The notes beneath the pieces were generated by a model. That model made no database searches, was not told where the DNA came from, and was given only the letters and a program-made list of their open reading frames with translations. From NCBI GenBank assembly GCA_050998805.1, contig JBPCPV010000015.1, positions 1-64,000 on the forward strand: 64,000 bases of DNA, written 5' to 3'. The translations under genes and the position numbers were made by a program. This document shows positions 50,534-58,663 of the stretch, one piece after another (positions within the stretch are counted from its first letter, which is position 1; every line of letters begins with the position of its first letter). This DNA comes from JAICKM01 sp050998805 (GTDB taxonomy: Bacteria; Chloroflexota; Chloroflexia; QHBQ01; JAICKM01).

Positions 50534-51319
50534 ATGGAATACCAGACCATCACCTGGGTGGTGAAAGACGGTGTCGGCACCCTGACCCTCACCAGGCCCG
50601 AGGTGCTCAACGCCTTCAACAAGCAGATGACTGACGAGATGCAGGACGCGCTCAAGCAGGCCGAGCGCGACAAGACGGTGCGCTGCCTCGTGATGACCGG
50701 GGCAGGGAGGGCGTTTTCCGCAGGCGAGGATCTCAAGACGCACCTCGGCGGCGAACTCTCCCACTCGATCGCCGACGCGATCCGCACTCGCTACAACCCG
50801 ATCATCCTGAAAATGCGCTCCATCGAAAAGCCGATCATCGCCGCGATCAACGGGGTCGCAGCCGGGGCCGGCCTCAGCGTCGCGCTCGCCGCAGACCTGC
50901 GGATCGCCTCCGACAAGGCGAAGCTGATCGAGGCGTTCAGCCGGATCGGGCTGGTGCCGGACTCCGGCAGCAGCTTCTTCCTGCCCTGGCTGGTGGGCAT
51001 CGGCAAGGCGATGGAACTCTGCCTGCTCGCCGAAGATGTCTCGGCTGAGGAGGCGTTGCGGATCGGCCTCGTGAACAAGGTCGTGCCCGCCGCCGAACTC
51101 GAGGCAGCGACCGCAGCCTGGGCGAACAAGTTGGCGAACGGGCCAACCGTAGCTTACGGGCTGATCAAGCGAACACTGAACCGGGCACAACATGCCGAGC
51201 TACAGGAGATCCTCGATTACGAAATGCACGGCCAAGCGACCGTGGCGAAAACGGCGGACGCTCAGGAGGCGATTAGAGCCTTCTCTGAGAAGCGCACCCC
51301 GAAGTTCAAGGGGGAGTGA
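50534..51319 (+). CDS. Enoyl-CoA hydratase/isomerase (crotonase)
   Basis: The 261-residue crotonase-fold enzyme is of the PaaG/EchA type, which hydrates or isomerises enoyl-CoA thioesters in the cytoplasm. Motifs include LTLTRPEVLNAFNKQM, the oxyanion-hole segment TGAGRAFSAGEDL, KPIIAAINGVAAGAGLSVALAADLRIAS and SRIGLVPDSGSSFFLP. Asp in LVPDSG matches the catalytic acid of PaaG-like isomerases rather than the two-Glu hydratases. A ribosome site AGAGGAG precedes the ATG. It is followed by a 3-hydroxyacyl-CoA dehydrogenase, so the pair acts in successive steps of fatty-acid or phenylacetate-type beta-oxidation. Confidence 0.92.
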   Translation: MEYQTITWVVKDGVGTLTLTRPEVLNAFNKQMTDEMQDALKQAERDKTVRCLVMTGAGRAFSAGEDLKTHLGGELSHSIADAIRTRYNPIILKMRSIEKPIIAAINGVAAGAGLSVALAADLRIASDKAKLIEAFSRIGLVPDSGSSFFLPWLVGIGKAMELCLLAEDVSAEEALRIGLVNKVVPAAELEAATAAWANKLANGPTVAYGLIKRTLNRAQHAELQEILDYEMHGQATVAKTADAQEAIRAFSEKRTPKFKGE

Positions 51320-51324
51320 AGCCG

Positions 51325-52617
51325 ATGGCTGAGAAATCGCCGGTCGGTGTGGTCGGTGCGGGCACGATGGGCGCGGGCATTGCACAGATCGTGGCGGCGA
51401 GCGGGCGGCCCGTGGTGATGTACGACATCGCGCCCGAATATGTGGCGCGGGGCATCGCCACCATCACGAAGAGCCTACAGGGGCGAGTGGACAAGGGCAA
51501 GCTCACCGCAGAAGAAATGGCGGCGACGTTGGAGCGGATCACGACCGCGACCGAGCGCGAGGCGCTGGCGGCTGCCGGCTTCGTGATCGAGGCCGCTCCC
51601 GAAAACCTGGCGCTCAAGCAGGAGATATTCGGCGCGCTCGACCGGATCTGCGGCCCCGACGCGATCCTCGCCTCGAACACCTCGTCGCTGTCGATCACAG
51701 GCATCGCGTCGGCGACCGAGCGGCCTGAGCGCGTGGTCGGGATGCACTTCTTCAACCCGGTGCAGGCTATGGCACTGGTCGAGGTGATCGGCGGGCAGCG
51801 CACAGGGCATCCGGCCGTCGCGGCCACGATGGAACTGGCGCGCGAGATGGGCAAGACACCCGCGCAAGCCGGGGACACGCCCGGCTTCATCGTGAATCGG
51901 GTGGCTCGCCCGTTTTATGCTGAGGCGTTCCGACTGCTCGGAGAGAACATCTTGCCGGTGGCCGAGATAGACAGGCTGATCAAACTCGCCGGCTTCCGCA
52001 TGGGGCCGTTTCAACTGATGGACCTGATCGGGATTGACGTGAACTTCGCGGTCACCGAGTCGGTCTACGCGGCGTTCTTTGGAGAACCGCGCTACCGGCC
52101 CCACCCGATCCAGCGCCGCCTCGTCGAATCCGGGATGATCGGTCGCAAGGCCGGGCGCGGCTTCTATCTCTACGACGAGGCAGCGCCGACGCCAAACCCT
52201 CTGCTCGCGATTGACACGACTTACGCGGCCGCGCTGACCCACGCGCGGCTGCCGGAAGCACTCGAGCGGGAGTTGGCAGCGCGGCTCAACGAGGCGGGTG
52301 CCGACGACTCGATACTCGAACACGGCTCGCTTGCCGCCTACGTGATCGGGCGGGTAGTCTGCGGGATAGTCAACGAGGCGGCGTTCGCGCTCGGCGAGGG
52401 GGTAGCCTCGGCTGCCGACATTGACACCGCAATGACGCTCGGCGTAAACTACCCGCAGGGGCCGCTGGCCTGGGGCAACCGCCTGGGCCTGCCGCTTGTC
52501 GCCGAGGTGCTCGACCACCTCTACGACTACTACCATGAGGAACGCTACCGCGCCGCGCCTCTGCTCCGCCAACTGATCGCCGTTGAGCGGATCGGGCGCG
52601 ACCAGCCTGGATTCTGA
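51325..52617 (+). CDS. 3-hydroxyacyl-CoA dehydrogenase
   Basis: The protein of about 430 residues oxidises 3-hydroxyacyl-CoA with NAD+. The Rossmann start GVVGAGTMGAGIAQIVA, IEAAPENLALKQEIF, SNTSSLSIT and the catalytic MHFFNPVQAMALVEVI are all present. After the first C-terminal helical domain there is a second one (AYVIGRVVCGIVNEAAFALGEGVASAADIDTAM), as in PaaH-type enzymes. ATG 51325 is preferred because GGGGAG lies 8 bases upstream; a GTG at 51316 overlapping the crotonase stop is the alternative. A 35-residue membrane peptide gene follows. Confidence 0.93.
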   Translation: MAEKSPVGVVGAGTMGAGIAQIVAASGRPVVMYDIAPEYVARGIATITKSLQGRVDKGKLTAEEMAATLERITTATEREALAAAGFVIEAAPENLALKQEIFGALDRICGPDAILASNTSSLSITGIASATERPERVVGMHFFNPVQAMALVEVIGGQRTGHPAVAATMELAREMGKTPAQAGDTPGFIVNRVARPFYAEAFRLLGENILPVAEIDRLIKLAGFRMGPFQLMDLIGIDVNFAVTESVYAAFFGEPRYRPHPIQRRLVESGMIGRKAGRGFYLYDEAAPTPNPLLAIDTTYAAALTHARLPEALERELAARLNEAGADDSILEHGSLAAYVIGRVVCGIVNEAAFALGEGVASAADIDTAMTLGVNYPQGPLAWGNRLGLPLVAEVLDHLYDYYHEERYRAAPLLRQLIAVERIGRDQPGF

Positions 52618-52628
52618 GGAGGATAGAC

Positions 52629-52736
52629 ATGGCCCCACTGATGTTCACGATCTTGTTTGTCGTCGTGGCCGGCTGGCTCGACTCGCGGCTCAACTGGCCG
52701 AAGCCGGTGAACCGGGGCCGGCGGGAGAGGCTCTGA
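52629..52736 (+). CDS. 35-residue single-helix membrane peptide
   Basis: This short gene reads from ATG 52629 through 35 codons to a TGA at 52734-52736. It has a GAGGAGG ribosome site 6 bases upstream and its stop overlaps the next ATG by one base (TGATG). The predicted peptide has one hydrophobic helix (MFTILFVVVAGWL) and a basic tail (RGRRERL). Placement inside a coupled operon and the strong ribosome site argue that it is translated. Its function is unknown. Confidence 0.65.
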   Translation: MAPLMFTILFVVVAGWLDSRLNWPKPVNRGRRERL

Positions 52737-53314
52737 TGGTCGCCGGCTATTTCGGCGTCGCAGCCGCCGCCAAGTCGCGCGCTCCGACCGCCCCGCTTTG
52801 GGCGCTCATGCTGGCGAGCCAGGTGATTGACGTGCTCTATGTGGCGCTGATCGCGTTTCACGTCGAAGGCTCGGCGCACTTCGACGCCAACCACTTCGAG
52901 ATGTTGGACGCGCCCTACAGCCACTCCGCTCTGGTCGCTCTGCTGATCGCAGTCGTCGCCGGGCTGCTTGCGCGCCGCTGGGGACCGAGGGCTGCGGGCG
53001 CGGTCGCGGGCGTGGTCATCGCGCACTGGCTGCTCGATCTGGTGCTGCTGACCGGGCTGACCGTGCTGCCGGGCAACGCCGGGGGTCTGCCGCTGCTCGG
53101 CTTCGGCCTCGGCAGCAACCCGGCCATCTCGCTGATACTCGACGTGGTGCTGACGCTGGCGGGTGCCGGCCTCTACTGGAGGAGCGCAACCAGCCTACCG
53201 GCACCTTCCATCCGTGCCAGCTCGGAGTATCGCACCCAGGCGCTCATCGCAGGAACCATCACCGTCGGGCTGCTGGTGCTCGCCCTTGTCGCCGACTTGT
53301 TCGGGCTGGGCTAG
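52736..53314 (+). CDS. Polytopic membrane protein, metal-dependent-hydrolase-like
   Basis: The 192-residue protein has five or six membrane helices and conserved-looking polar residues near their ends: SQVIDVLY, DAPYSHSALVALL and IAHWLLDLVL. The YSHS and AHWLLD pattern resembles YdjM/membrane-bound metal-dependent hydrolase-like proteins, in which His and Asp lie at the membrane surface, but the match is tentative. GGGAGAGG precedes the ATG, and the start overlaps the small peptide gene's stop by one base. Confidence 0.6.
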   Translation: MVAGYFGVAAAAKSRAPTAPLWALMLASQVIDVLYVALIAFHVEGSAHFDANHFEMLDAPYSHSALVALLIAVVAGLLARRWGPRAAGAVAGVVIAHWLLDLVLLTGLTVLPGNAGGLPLLGFGLGSNPAISLILDVVLTLAGAGLYWRSATSLPAPSIRASSEYRTQALIAGTITVGLLVLALVADLFGLG

Positions 53315-53329
53315 CGGGCCGTGGTGTGT

Positions 53330-53335
53330 TATAAT
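53330..53335 (+). promoter_or_regulatory. TATAAT box upstream of the GT2 gene
   Basis: A perfect TATAAT lies 62 bases before the GTG start; the -35 region at 17 bases (TGGGCT) is weak. Transcription from here would make the glycosyltransferase and the lyase a separate unit. Confidence 0.5.
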
Positions 53336-53396
53336 GGGCGGCTGGTCTCAGGCCCGCACCTACAGAGGACCATACTTTCAACAGCAGGAGAACTTT

Positions 53397-54224
53397 GTGA
53401 TCGACGGCAAATTATCGCTGATTCTTCCGGCGCACAATGAAGAACCGAACATCGAGGCTGTCGTACGGGAGGCAGTCGAGGTGCTGCCGACCCTCTTTCG
53501 AGACTACGAAGTGCTCGTGGTGGACGACGGCAGCAAAGACCGCACCCCCGAGATCATTGACGCGCTCGCCGCTGAGAACCCTCACGTCAAAGCTCTGCAC
53601 CACCCAAAGAACCGCGGCTACGGCGGTGCGCTCACCACCGGGTTCAGCAACGCGACCGGCGACTACATGATGTTCATGGACTCCGACCGGCAGTTCGACA
53701 TCCATGACCTCGCCAACCTCGCCCCCTACATCCCGAGCTACGACATCGTGGCCGGTTACCGCATCAAGCGCAACGACCCGTACTACCGCTACCTGATCGG
53801 ATCGGGCTTCAACCAGATGGTGAAGCTGCTTTTCCAGGTGAACTTGCGCGACATTGACTGCGGCTTCAAGGTGTTCAACGCGGACGTACTGAGCGACATG
53901 GACCTCGAAAGCCCCGGCGCTCTGATCAACACCGAGATACACGCGAAGGCGAACGTGCAGGGCCGCAGCGTGGTCGAGGTCGGGGTCAATCACTACGCCC
54001 GTCTCGTCGGCGAGCAGTCGGGCGCGTCGATCAAGGTGATGGTGAGGGCGATCCTGGAGACGTTCCGGCTCTGGTGGCGTCTGCGCGATTACGTGCCGCC
54101 CGACGGCAATATCGTGGTCAGGCCGGCGTCAGCCACCGGGCTGGTGAAGGTCGCAGCCGTGGGCCTAGCGGGGCTGGGCGCGCTGATCCTACTGGCGACG
54201 CGGGTGGGTCGGCGGAGGGGCTGA
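53397..54224 (+). CDS. Family 2 glycosyltransferase (DPM1-like)
   Basis: The 275-residue enzyme resembles polyprenyl-phosphate mannosyl/glucosyltransferases: SLILPAHNEEPNIEAVV, VLVVDDGSKDRTPEII, NRGYGGALTTGF, the DxD-type MDSDRQFDI, and DIDCGFKVFNADVL. These enzymes load a sugar onto a lipid carrier in the cytoplasm, which GT-C enzymes such as those at 6848, 8560, 21800 and 43622 could then use. A single C-terminal helix (VAAVGLAGLGALILLA) anchors it. The start GTG 53397 has CAGGAG 6 bases upstream. It ends 8 bases before the lyase gene. Confidence 0.9.
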   Translation: MIDGKLSLILPAHNEEPNIEAVVREAVEVLPTLFRDYEVLVVDDGSKDRTPEIIDALAAENPHVKALHHPKNRGYGGALTTGFSNATGDYMMFMDSDRQFDIHDLANLAPYIPSYDIVAGYRIKRNDPYYRYLIGSGFNQMVKLLFQVNLRDIDCGFKVFNADVLSDMDLESPGALINTEIHAKANVQGRSVVEVGVNHYARLVGEQSGASIKVMVRAILETFRLWWRLRDYVPPDGNIVVRPASATGLVKVAAVGLAGLGALILLATRVGRRRG

Positions 54225-54232
54225 CGCGAAAC

Positions 54233-55858
54233 GTGTTGGCGCTCGGAGATCCTGGGCATCCACTCACTGCCGCTGATCTGGCCGCGTGGGCGCGGCGACC
54301 CGAGGTTGAGCGCCAGGCCATGCCGGGGCTTCACCCGGATGCTGCCCGGCGAGTGGACGAGGCGCGAGCCATCGTTGAGCGGATTGTGGACGCCCGCCAG
54401 GTGGTCTACGGCATCACTACCGGCTTCGGGGCGTTCAAGGACCGGGTGATACCGCCCGCTGACCTCGCCCTCCTCCAGTCGAACCTGATCGCAAGCCAGA
54501 CGGTCGGCGTCGGCCCGCCGATGCATCGCGAAGAGACGCGGGCGCTGATGATCGCGCGCGCGCAGACTCTGGCCCTCGGCTATTCGGGCCTGCGGCGCGG
54601 TACGCTGCAACTGCTGATCGATATGATCAACCGCGGCGTCCACCCGGTGATCCCGCTACAGGGGTCGCTCGGTGCGAGCGGCGACCTCGCCCCTCTCTCA
54701 CACATGGTGTACGCGATGATGGGCGGCGGCCTGGCGGAGCTGGGCGGGCGGGTGATGCCGGCGGACGAGGCGTTGCGCGCCGCCGGGCTGGAGCCGGTGA
54801 AATTGGCTGCGAAAGAGGGGCTGGCTCTCTGCAACGGCACCTCGCAGATCAGCGGCCTGCTTGCGCTCGCCGTCCACGACGCGGCCGGGCTGGCTCTGGT
54901 CGCCGACATCTGCGGCGCGCTCTCATTCGAGGCGCTCGAAGGCATCACCGACGCGCTCGACCCGCGCATACATGCAGCGCGCGGCCAGCGAGGGCAGACA
55001 GCAGCCGCCGCCCACCTGCGGGCGCTGCTGGCAGGCAGCGAATTCGTCTGGCGTGGGGGCAGCCGCCTTGATAACCAGGACAACGCCGGCACCGGAGGCC
55101 CGCCGCCGACAGCGCACAAGGTGCAGGACGCCTATTCGCTGCGCTGTATGCCGCAGGTGCATGGCCCCGCCCGCGACGTGCTCGCGTTCGTGCGGGGCAT
55201 CGTCGAGACCGAGCTAAACGCCGCCGTGGACAACCCGCTGATCTTCGGCGCGGGTCCGGTCGGGGAAGACGAAGGCGCGGCGGTCCTCTCCGGCGGCAAC
55301 TTCCACGGAATGCCTGTAGCCGTCGCCGCCGACATGCTCGGCATCCCATTCTGCGGCCTCGCGTCGATCAGCGAGCGGCGGCAGGCAAGGCTCGTTGACA
55401 TACACGCGCACGGCGGCATACTCCCGCCCTTCCTGATCGCCGACGGCGGCCTCAACTCCGGCTTCATGATGACACAATACACGGCGGCGGCGCTCGTCTC
55501 CGAGAACAAGAGCCTGGCGCACCCCGCGAGCGTCGACTCGATACCGACATCGGCGAACCAGGAGGACCATGTGAGCATGGGGCCGATAGCCGCCCGCCAC
55601 GCGCGCGCTATCATCCGCAACACGACCGTGGTGCTGGCGCTCGAGCTGATCACCGCCGGTCAGGCGATTGACCTGCGGCGGCAGACGGCGGGCGCGCAGT
55701 TGCGACTGGGCCGGGGCACGGCGGTCGCCTTCGCCCTGCTCCGCGAGCGCGTACCCTTCCGCACCGCCGACACCCCGTTCACCGACGACATTGCATGGGC
55801 GGATGAGCTGATCAGCAGCGGGCGGCTGATAGCGGAGGTCGAGGCGGTCCTCAGTTGA
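54233..55858 (+). CDS. hutH: Histidine ammonia-lyase family enzyme
   Basis: The protein of about 541 residues belongs to the MIO aromatic amino-acid lyases. The cofactor-forming Ala-Ser-Gly is at 148-150 in GSLGASGDLAPLSH. Other motifs are VYGITTGFGAF, YSLRCMPQVHG, DNPLIF, SGGNFHG and NQEDHVSMG. HutH converts histidine to urocanate. The selectivity position that is Ser-His in known HutH reads Ser-Gln here (LIASQTVG), so another substrate cannot be excluded. The start is GTG 54233 (or TTG 54236); the GGAGGGG site is 13 bases away, which is long. No other hut genes are in the window. Confidence 0.88.
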   Translation: MLALGDPGHPLTAADLAAWARRPEVERQAMPGLHPDAARRVDEARAIVERIVDARQVVYGITTGFGAFKDRVIPPADLALLQSNLIASQTVGVGPPMHREETRALMIARAQTLALGYSGLRRGTLQLLIDMINRGVHPVIPLQGSLGASGDLAPLSHMVYAMMGGGLAELGGRVMPADEALRAAGLEPVKLAAKEGLALCNGTSQISGLLALAVHDAAGLALVADICGALSFEALEGITDALDPRIHAARGQRGQTAAAAHLRALLAGSEFVWRGGSRLDNQDNAGTGGPPPTAHKVQDAYSLRCMPQVHGPARDVLAFVRGIVETELNAAVDNPLIFGAGPVGEDEGAAVLSGGNFHGMPVAVAADMLGIPFCGLASISERRQARLVDIHAHGGILPPFLIADGGLNSGFMMTQYTAAALVSENKSLAHPASVDSIPTSANQEDHVSMGPIAARHARAIIRNTTVVLALELITAGQAIDLRRQTAGAQLRLGRGTAVAFALLRERVPFRTADTPFTDDIAWADELISSGRLIAEVEAVLS

Positions 55859-55893
55859 GCCCCCACCGGGATTTTCTCTTGCCCGCCAATTTG

Positions 55894-56409
55894 CTATGAT
55901 TGAGGCAAGATAAGCCTCACCATCACTGTACCCTTCGAGGCCGTCCGTAGCTCTTCCGTGGTAGGCTTGTGGCCTTTGGGTAACATAATCCCAAGCCGCC
56001 TTGAGTTGTTCCTCCCGATCCGGTCAAGGATCGCCATGACGTTGCGGAATACCTCGTCTTCGTCCTGCACCACCTCGGCACGGGCGGGTTCGCGCCGCCC
56101 TCGCAACGTCAACGTAACGTTCGCCCCACCCTCGAAATTGTGATACCAGGAGCTACTTGTGAACACCAGCAGGCCGTCTCCCGTTCTGTGATAGCCGACG
56201 GGCGTGCTATAGACCTTACCGGTCTTGCGCCCCTTGTAGGTAAGTACAACAAGGGCGTTGCTTGCGAGGCCGTGCAGCGGCGAGCGTAGTATAGCCCTCA
56301 TGACCGGGTTTATCACCTTAAAGAGAGCCTTCGGCGGCTCTCTCCTGCTCTCGGCCGTGGACACTGCCCTTTCACCTCCCGTGGCTGCTACTTCTCCGGA
56401 CTCCCCCAT
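55894..56409 (-). CDS. DDN-type F420-dependent oxidoreductase
   Basis: The 171-residue split-barrel protein is of the deazaflavin (F420)-dependent nitroreductase family, as in mycobacterial Ddn. Family features are NPVMRAILRSPLHGLASNALVVLTYKGRKTGKVYSTPVGY (about 33-75) and the FTSSSWYHNFEGG segment (about 85-97), which bind F420. The substrate is unknown. The N-terminal 25 residues are variable, so the true start may be later. It converges on hutH, with 35 bases between stops. Confidence 0.9.
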   Translation of the reverse strand: MGESGEVAATGGERAVSTAESRREPPKALFKVINPVMRAILRSPLHGLASNALVVLTYKGRKTGKVYSTPVGYHRTGDGLLVFTSSSWYHNFEGGANVTLTLRGRREPARAEVVQDEDEVFRNVMAILDRIGRNNSRRLGIMLPKGHKPTTEELRTASKGTVMVRLILPQS

Positions 56410-56454
56410 TAATGGTCCTCCCGTAGACTACTCGTGCCTTGACTGTCGCTAGCG

Positions 56455-57069
56455 TTACTTCTGCAACGGGCCAAGTTGCGTGATGATGGTCCGCGCGATC
56501 AGCGCGTGGCCCTGCCGGTTTGGGTGTACGCCGTCTACAGTGAGGCTGACCGTTTGCTTGTAGTTGGCGGCGCGCTCGTAGACTTCATAGAAGGCGCGGT
56601 GGAGGGCAACTAGCGGCAGCTCCTCGCGCTCGGCGAGGGCGACGATGGCCGCGTTGTAGGGGCCGGGATCGGGCACAGGGAACTCATCGGAGACGTTGGC
56701 GACAATCGGGATCGTCATCAGGATGGGGCTGGGGCCGGCGGCGCGGATACGGCTGAGGATGGCAGCGTAGGAGGAGACGAACTCCGCCAGAGGCACACCC
56801 TCTGGGCGACCCTCGGCGAAGTCCAGGTAGTCGTTAGCTCCGATGCAGATAGCCACCCAGGTCGGGCGATGCGCCAGCACATCGCTGTCGAGGCGGGCGG
56901 CAAGGTCGCGTATCGTGTTGCCGGAGATGGCTGCATTCAGCAGGCGGGGCGCGTCGTTGGGCCGCGTCTGCCGAAGCGCCTGCCACAACAGGTCAACGTA
57001 GCCGGGCTGGGCGGCGGTGATACTGTCTCCGAAGAAGACGATGCTTTGCCCAGGCTCTAATGCCGGCAA
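56455..57069 (-). CDS. SGNH/GDSL-family hydrolase
   Basis: The 204-residue cytoplasmic esterase-like protein has the four SGNH blocks: FFGDSIT (nucleophile Ser near 16), ISGNT (near 49), IGANDYL (near 77) and DGVHPNRQGH with the catalytic Asp/His near the C-terminus. No signal peptide is present. Members hydrolyse ester or lipid-like substrates; the substrate is not predictable here. It starts 3 bases after the helix-rich membrane protein's stop, so the two are cotranscribed. Confidence 0.92.
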   Translation of the reverse strand: MPALEPGQSIVFFGDSITAAQPGYVDLLWQALRQTRPNDAPRLLNAAISGNTIRDLAARLDSDVLAHRPTWVAICIGANDYLDFAEGRPEGVPLAEFVSSYAAILSRIRAAGPSPILMTIPIVANVSDEFPVPDPGPYNAAIVALAEREELPLVALHRAFYEVYERAANYKQTVSLTVDGVHPNRQGHALIARTIITQLGPLQK

Positions 57070-57072
57070 GAC

Positions 57073-58605
57073 TTACACCCCAGCGTCGCCGGTGTAATCC
57101 TGCTCGTTAGCATCGCCCTCGCTGAAGTCGCCCCACATGTTCCTGAGTTCGCCGAAGAAGCCCTGCATGTTGTGCCAGATTTCTTTCTGCTTTTCGGCGT
57201 CGGGAACGAAGACAACGAGGATCAGCCCACCGAGTATACTCAGCCAGAACAAGATCCGGCTGGTCTCGCCGGTGACATACTTCGTGGTGTCGAACGTAGC
57301 GCCCACCGCGTCGCCAGCTTTCTGACCGACGTTGCCGAGCGCCCCGCCGATGCCCGACCCGCCGGAGTGCAGGGCGTCGCGCCCACTGTCTACGGCATCG
57401 CCGACCGCAGGCCGGAGGTGAGACATGGCGTCGCCCACTGAGCCGGCGGCGCTGCTGAGTGCATCGCCGACGACGGGACGGGCGGTGTCCACCGCGTCAC
57501 GTATCGTGCCGGGTGCAGCAGACGCGGCATCACGGACCTTCGGGGCGACATCGTCCCTCACGCGGTCGCGGGCCTCGCCAGCGCGGTGGCGGAGCCAGGG
57601 GAAGGTATCGTCACGCAGGGTGTCGGCGACGCGCTCGCCGCCCTTCTTCGCTCCGGGCAGAACCTCGCCCATGAGGCGGTCGAGGGCATCGAGGGCAACG
57701 ACGCGGAGCATGTCGCCCACCTGCTCGGTGAGGCTTTGCGCGCTCTTCGCGGTCTTGCCGGCCTCCTTTTTGATCTGCGGGCCGTATTCGTCGGCGAGCT
57801 TGCCGCCGCGCTTACGTGCGTCTTCGAGAGTGCCTTGCACAGCGGGCAGCACGTCTTTCTGCACGCGCTCGCCCGCGCTGCCGAGCTGCGACTTGATGTT
57901 GTCTAATACGTCGGCGAGGCCGCTCAGGTCGAGGTTGTTGCCGGAGCGCCGGGCCTGCTTGCTGAGTTGGCGGATCTGCTTACCGGCCTCGCCGATAGCC
58001 TCCTCCCAGCCGACATCTTTGGCGCGCTCGGTGATGCCGTCCCAGAGGTCGGAGAGCCGACCGCTCATGTCGTCGGACAGGCCGCTGAGGTCAACGTCGT
58101 TCAGGGCCTTGCGGGCCTCTTTCTGCGCGCGCCCCGCGCCCCGCCGGCCCTCGCGCTCGATTGTCGCAAGCCGCCGCCCGATCTCGTCAATCGTGTCCTG
58201 CAAATCCACCTGGGAGACGGCTTCGCCCGCGCTGCGGGCCAGGCCGCGTCCGCCGTGGCGCACATCTCGTGCCAGATCGCCGAGGTTGGCATCGCGCAGG
58301 CGGGAATTGGCCTGATCGCGGGCCTCGGCGAGCAGCTCACCGAGGTCGGCCTTGCCGACGGCTTTGCGGACGTCCTTGCCGGTGCTGCGGACATTTTCCA
58401 TGAGCTGTTCGGCAGGCGTCTTGCGGCGGCGTCCCATGATGATCAACAGGCCCCCGATGAGCGCGGCGATGCCCCCGGCAATGCCGAGGATACGCATGAG
58501 GTCTCCGCTGTCGTCGTCAAAGTCCTCGTCGTCGAGGTCGAAATCGAGGTCACTGCCCAGATCCCCTGCCGGGGCCTTGTATTCGTCGTTGTGTTGCTGG
58601 TCCAT
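57073..58605 (-). CDS. Membrane-anchored amphipathic-helix protein
   Basis: I do not recognise this 510-residue protein. It opens with a very acidic segment (DLDFDLDDEDFDDDSGD), then a membrane helix (about 37-57, RILGIAGGIAALIGGLLIIMG). A long charged helical region follows (about 65-445) with irregular repeats such as VGDALSSAAGSVGDAM and AVGDAVDSGRDALHS, and then a second membrane helix (about 455-475) and an acidic tail. The helical region resembles LEA, apolipoprotein or YtxH-like amphipathic sequence. It could lie along the membrane or bridge it. The ATG is preceded by AAGGAGG. It is followed by the SGNH hydrolase gene. Confidence 0.7.
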   Translation of the reverse strand: MDQQHNDEYKAPAGDLGSDLDFDLDDEDFDDDSGDLMRILGIAGGIAALIGGLLIIMGRRRKTPAEQLMENVRSTGKDVRKAVGKADLGELLAEARDQANSRLRDANLGDLARDVRHGGRGLARSAGEAVSQVDLQDTIDEIGRRLATIEREGRRGAGRAQKEARKALNDVDLSGLSDDMSGRLSDLWDGITERAKDVGWEEAIGEAGKQIRQLSKQARRSGNNLDLSGLADVLDNIKSQLGSAGERVQKDVLPAVQGTLEDARKRGGKLADEYGPQIKKEAGKTAKSAQSLTEQVGDMLRVVALDALDRLMGEVLPGAKKGGERVADTLRDDTFPWLRHRAGEARDRVRDDVAPKVRDAASAAPGTIRDAVDTARPVVGDALSSAAGSVGDAMSHLRPAVGDAVDSGRDALHSGGSGIGGALGNVGQKAGDAVGATFDTTKYVTGETSRILFWLSILGGLILVVFVPDAEKQKEIWHNMQGFFGELRNMWGDFSEGDANEQDYTGDAGV

Positions 58606-58663
58606 TCTAAAAACCTCCTTGTTGGGGCCGAGTGTCAGTGCCTTACGAGCAAGTTCTGTGCCC

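Noticed and set aside
55879..55900. A plus-strand promoter (TTGCCC, TATGAT) between hutH and the DDN-type gene
   Set aside because: The spacing is only 10 bases and it would point into the antisense of the convergent gene; the CTTGCC/GGCAAG inverted repeat there might be a weak terminator, but no T-run supports it.
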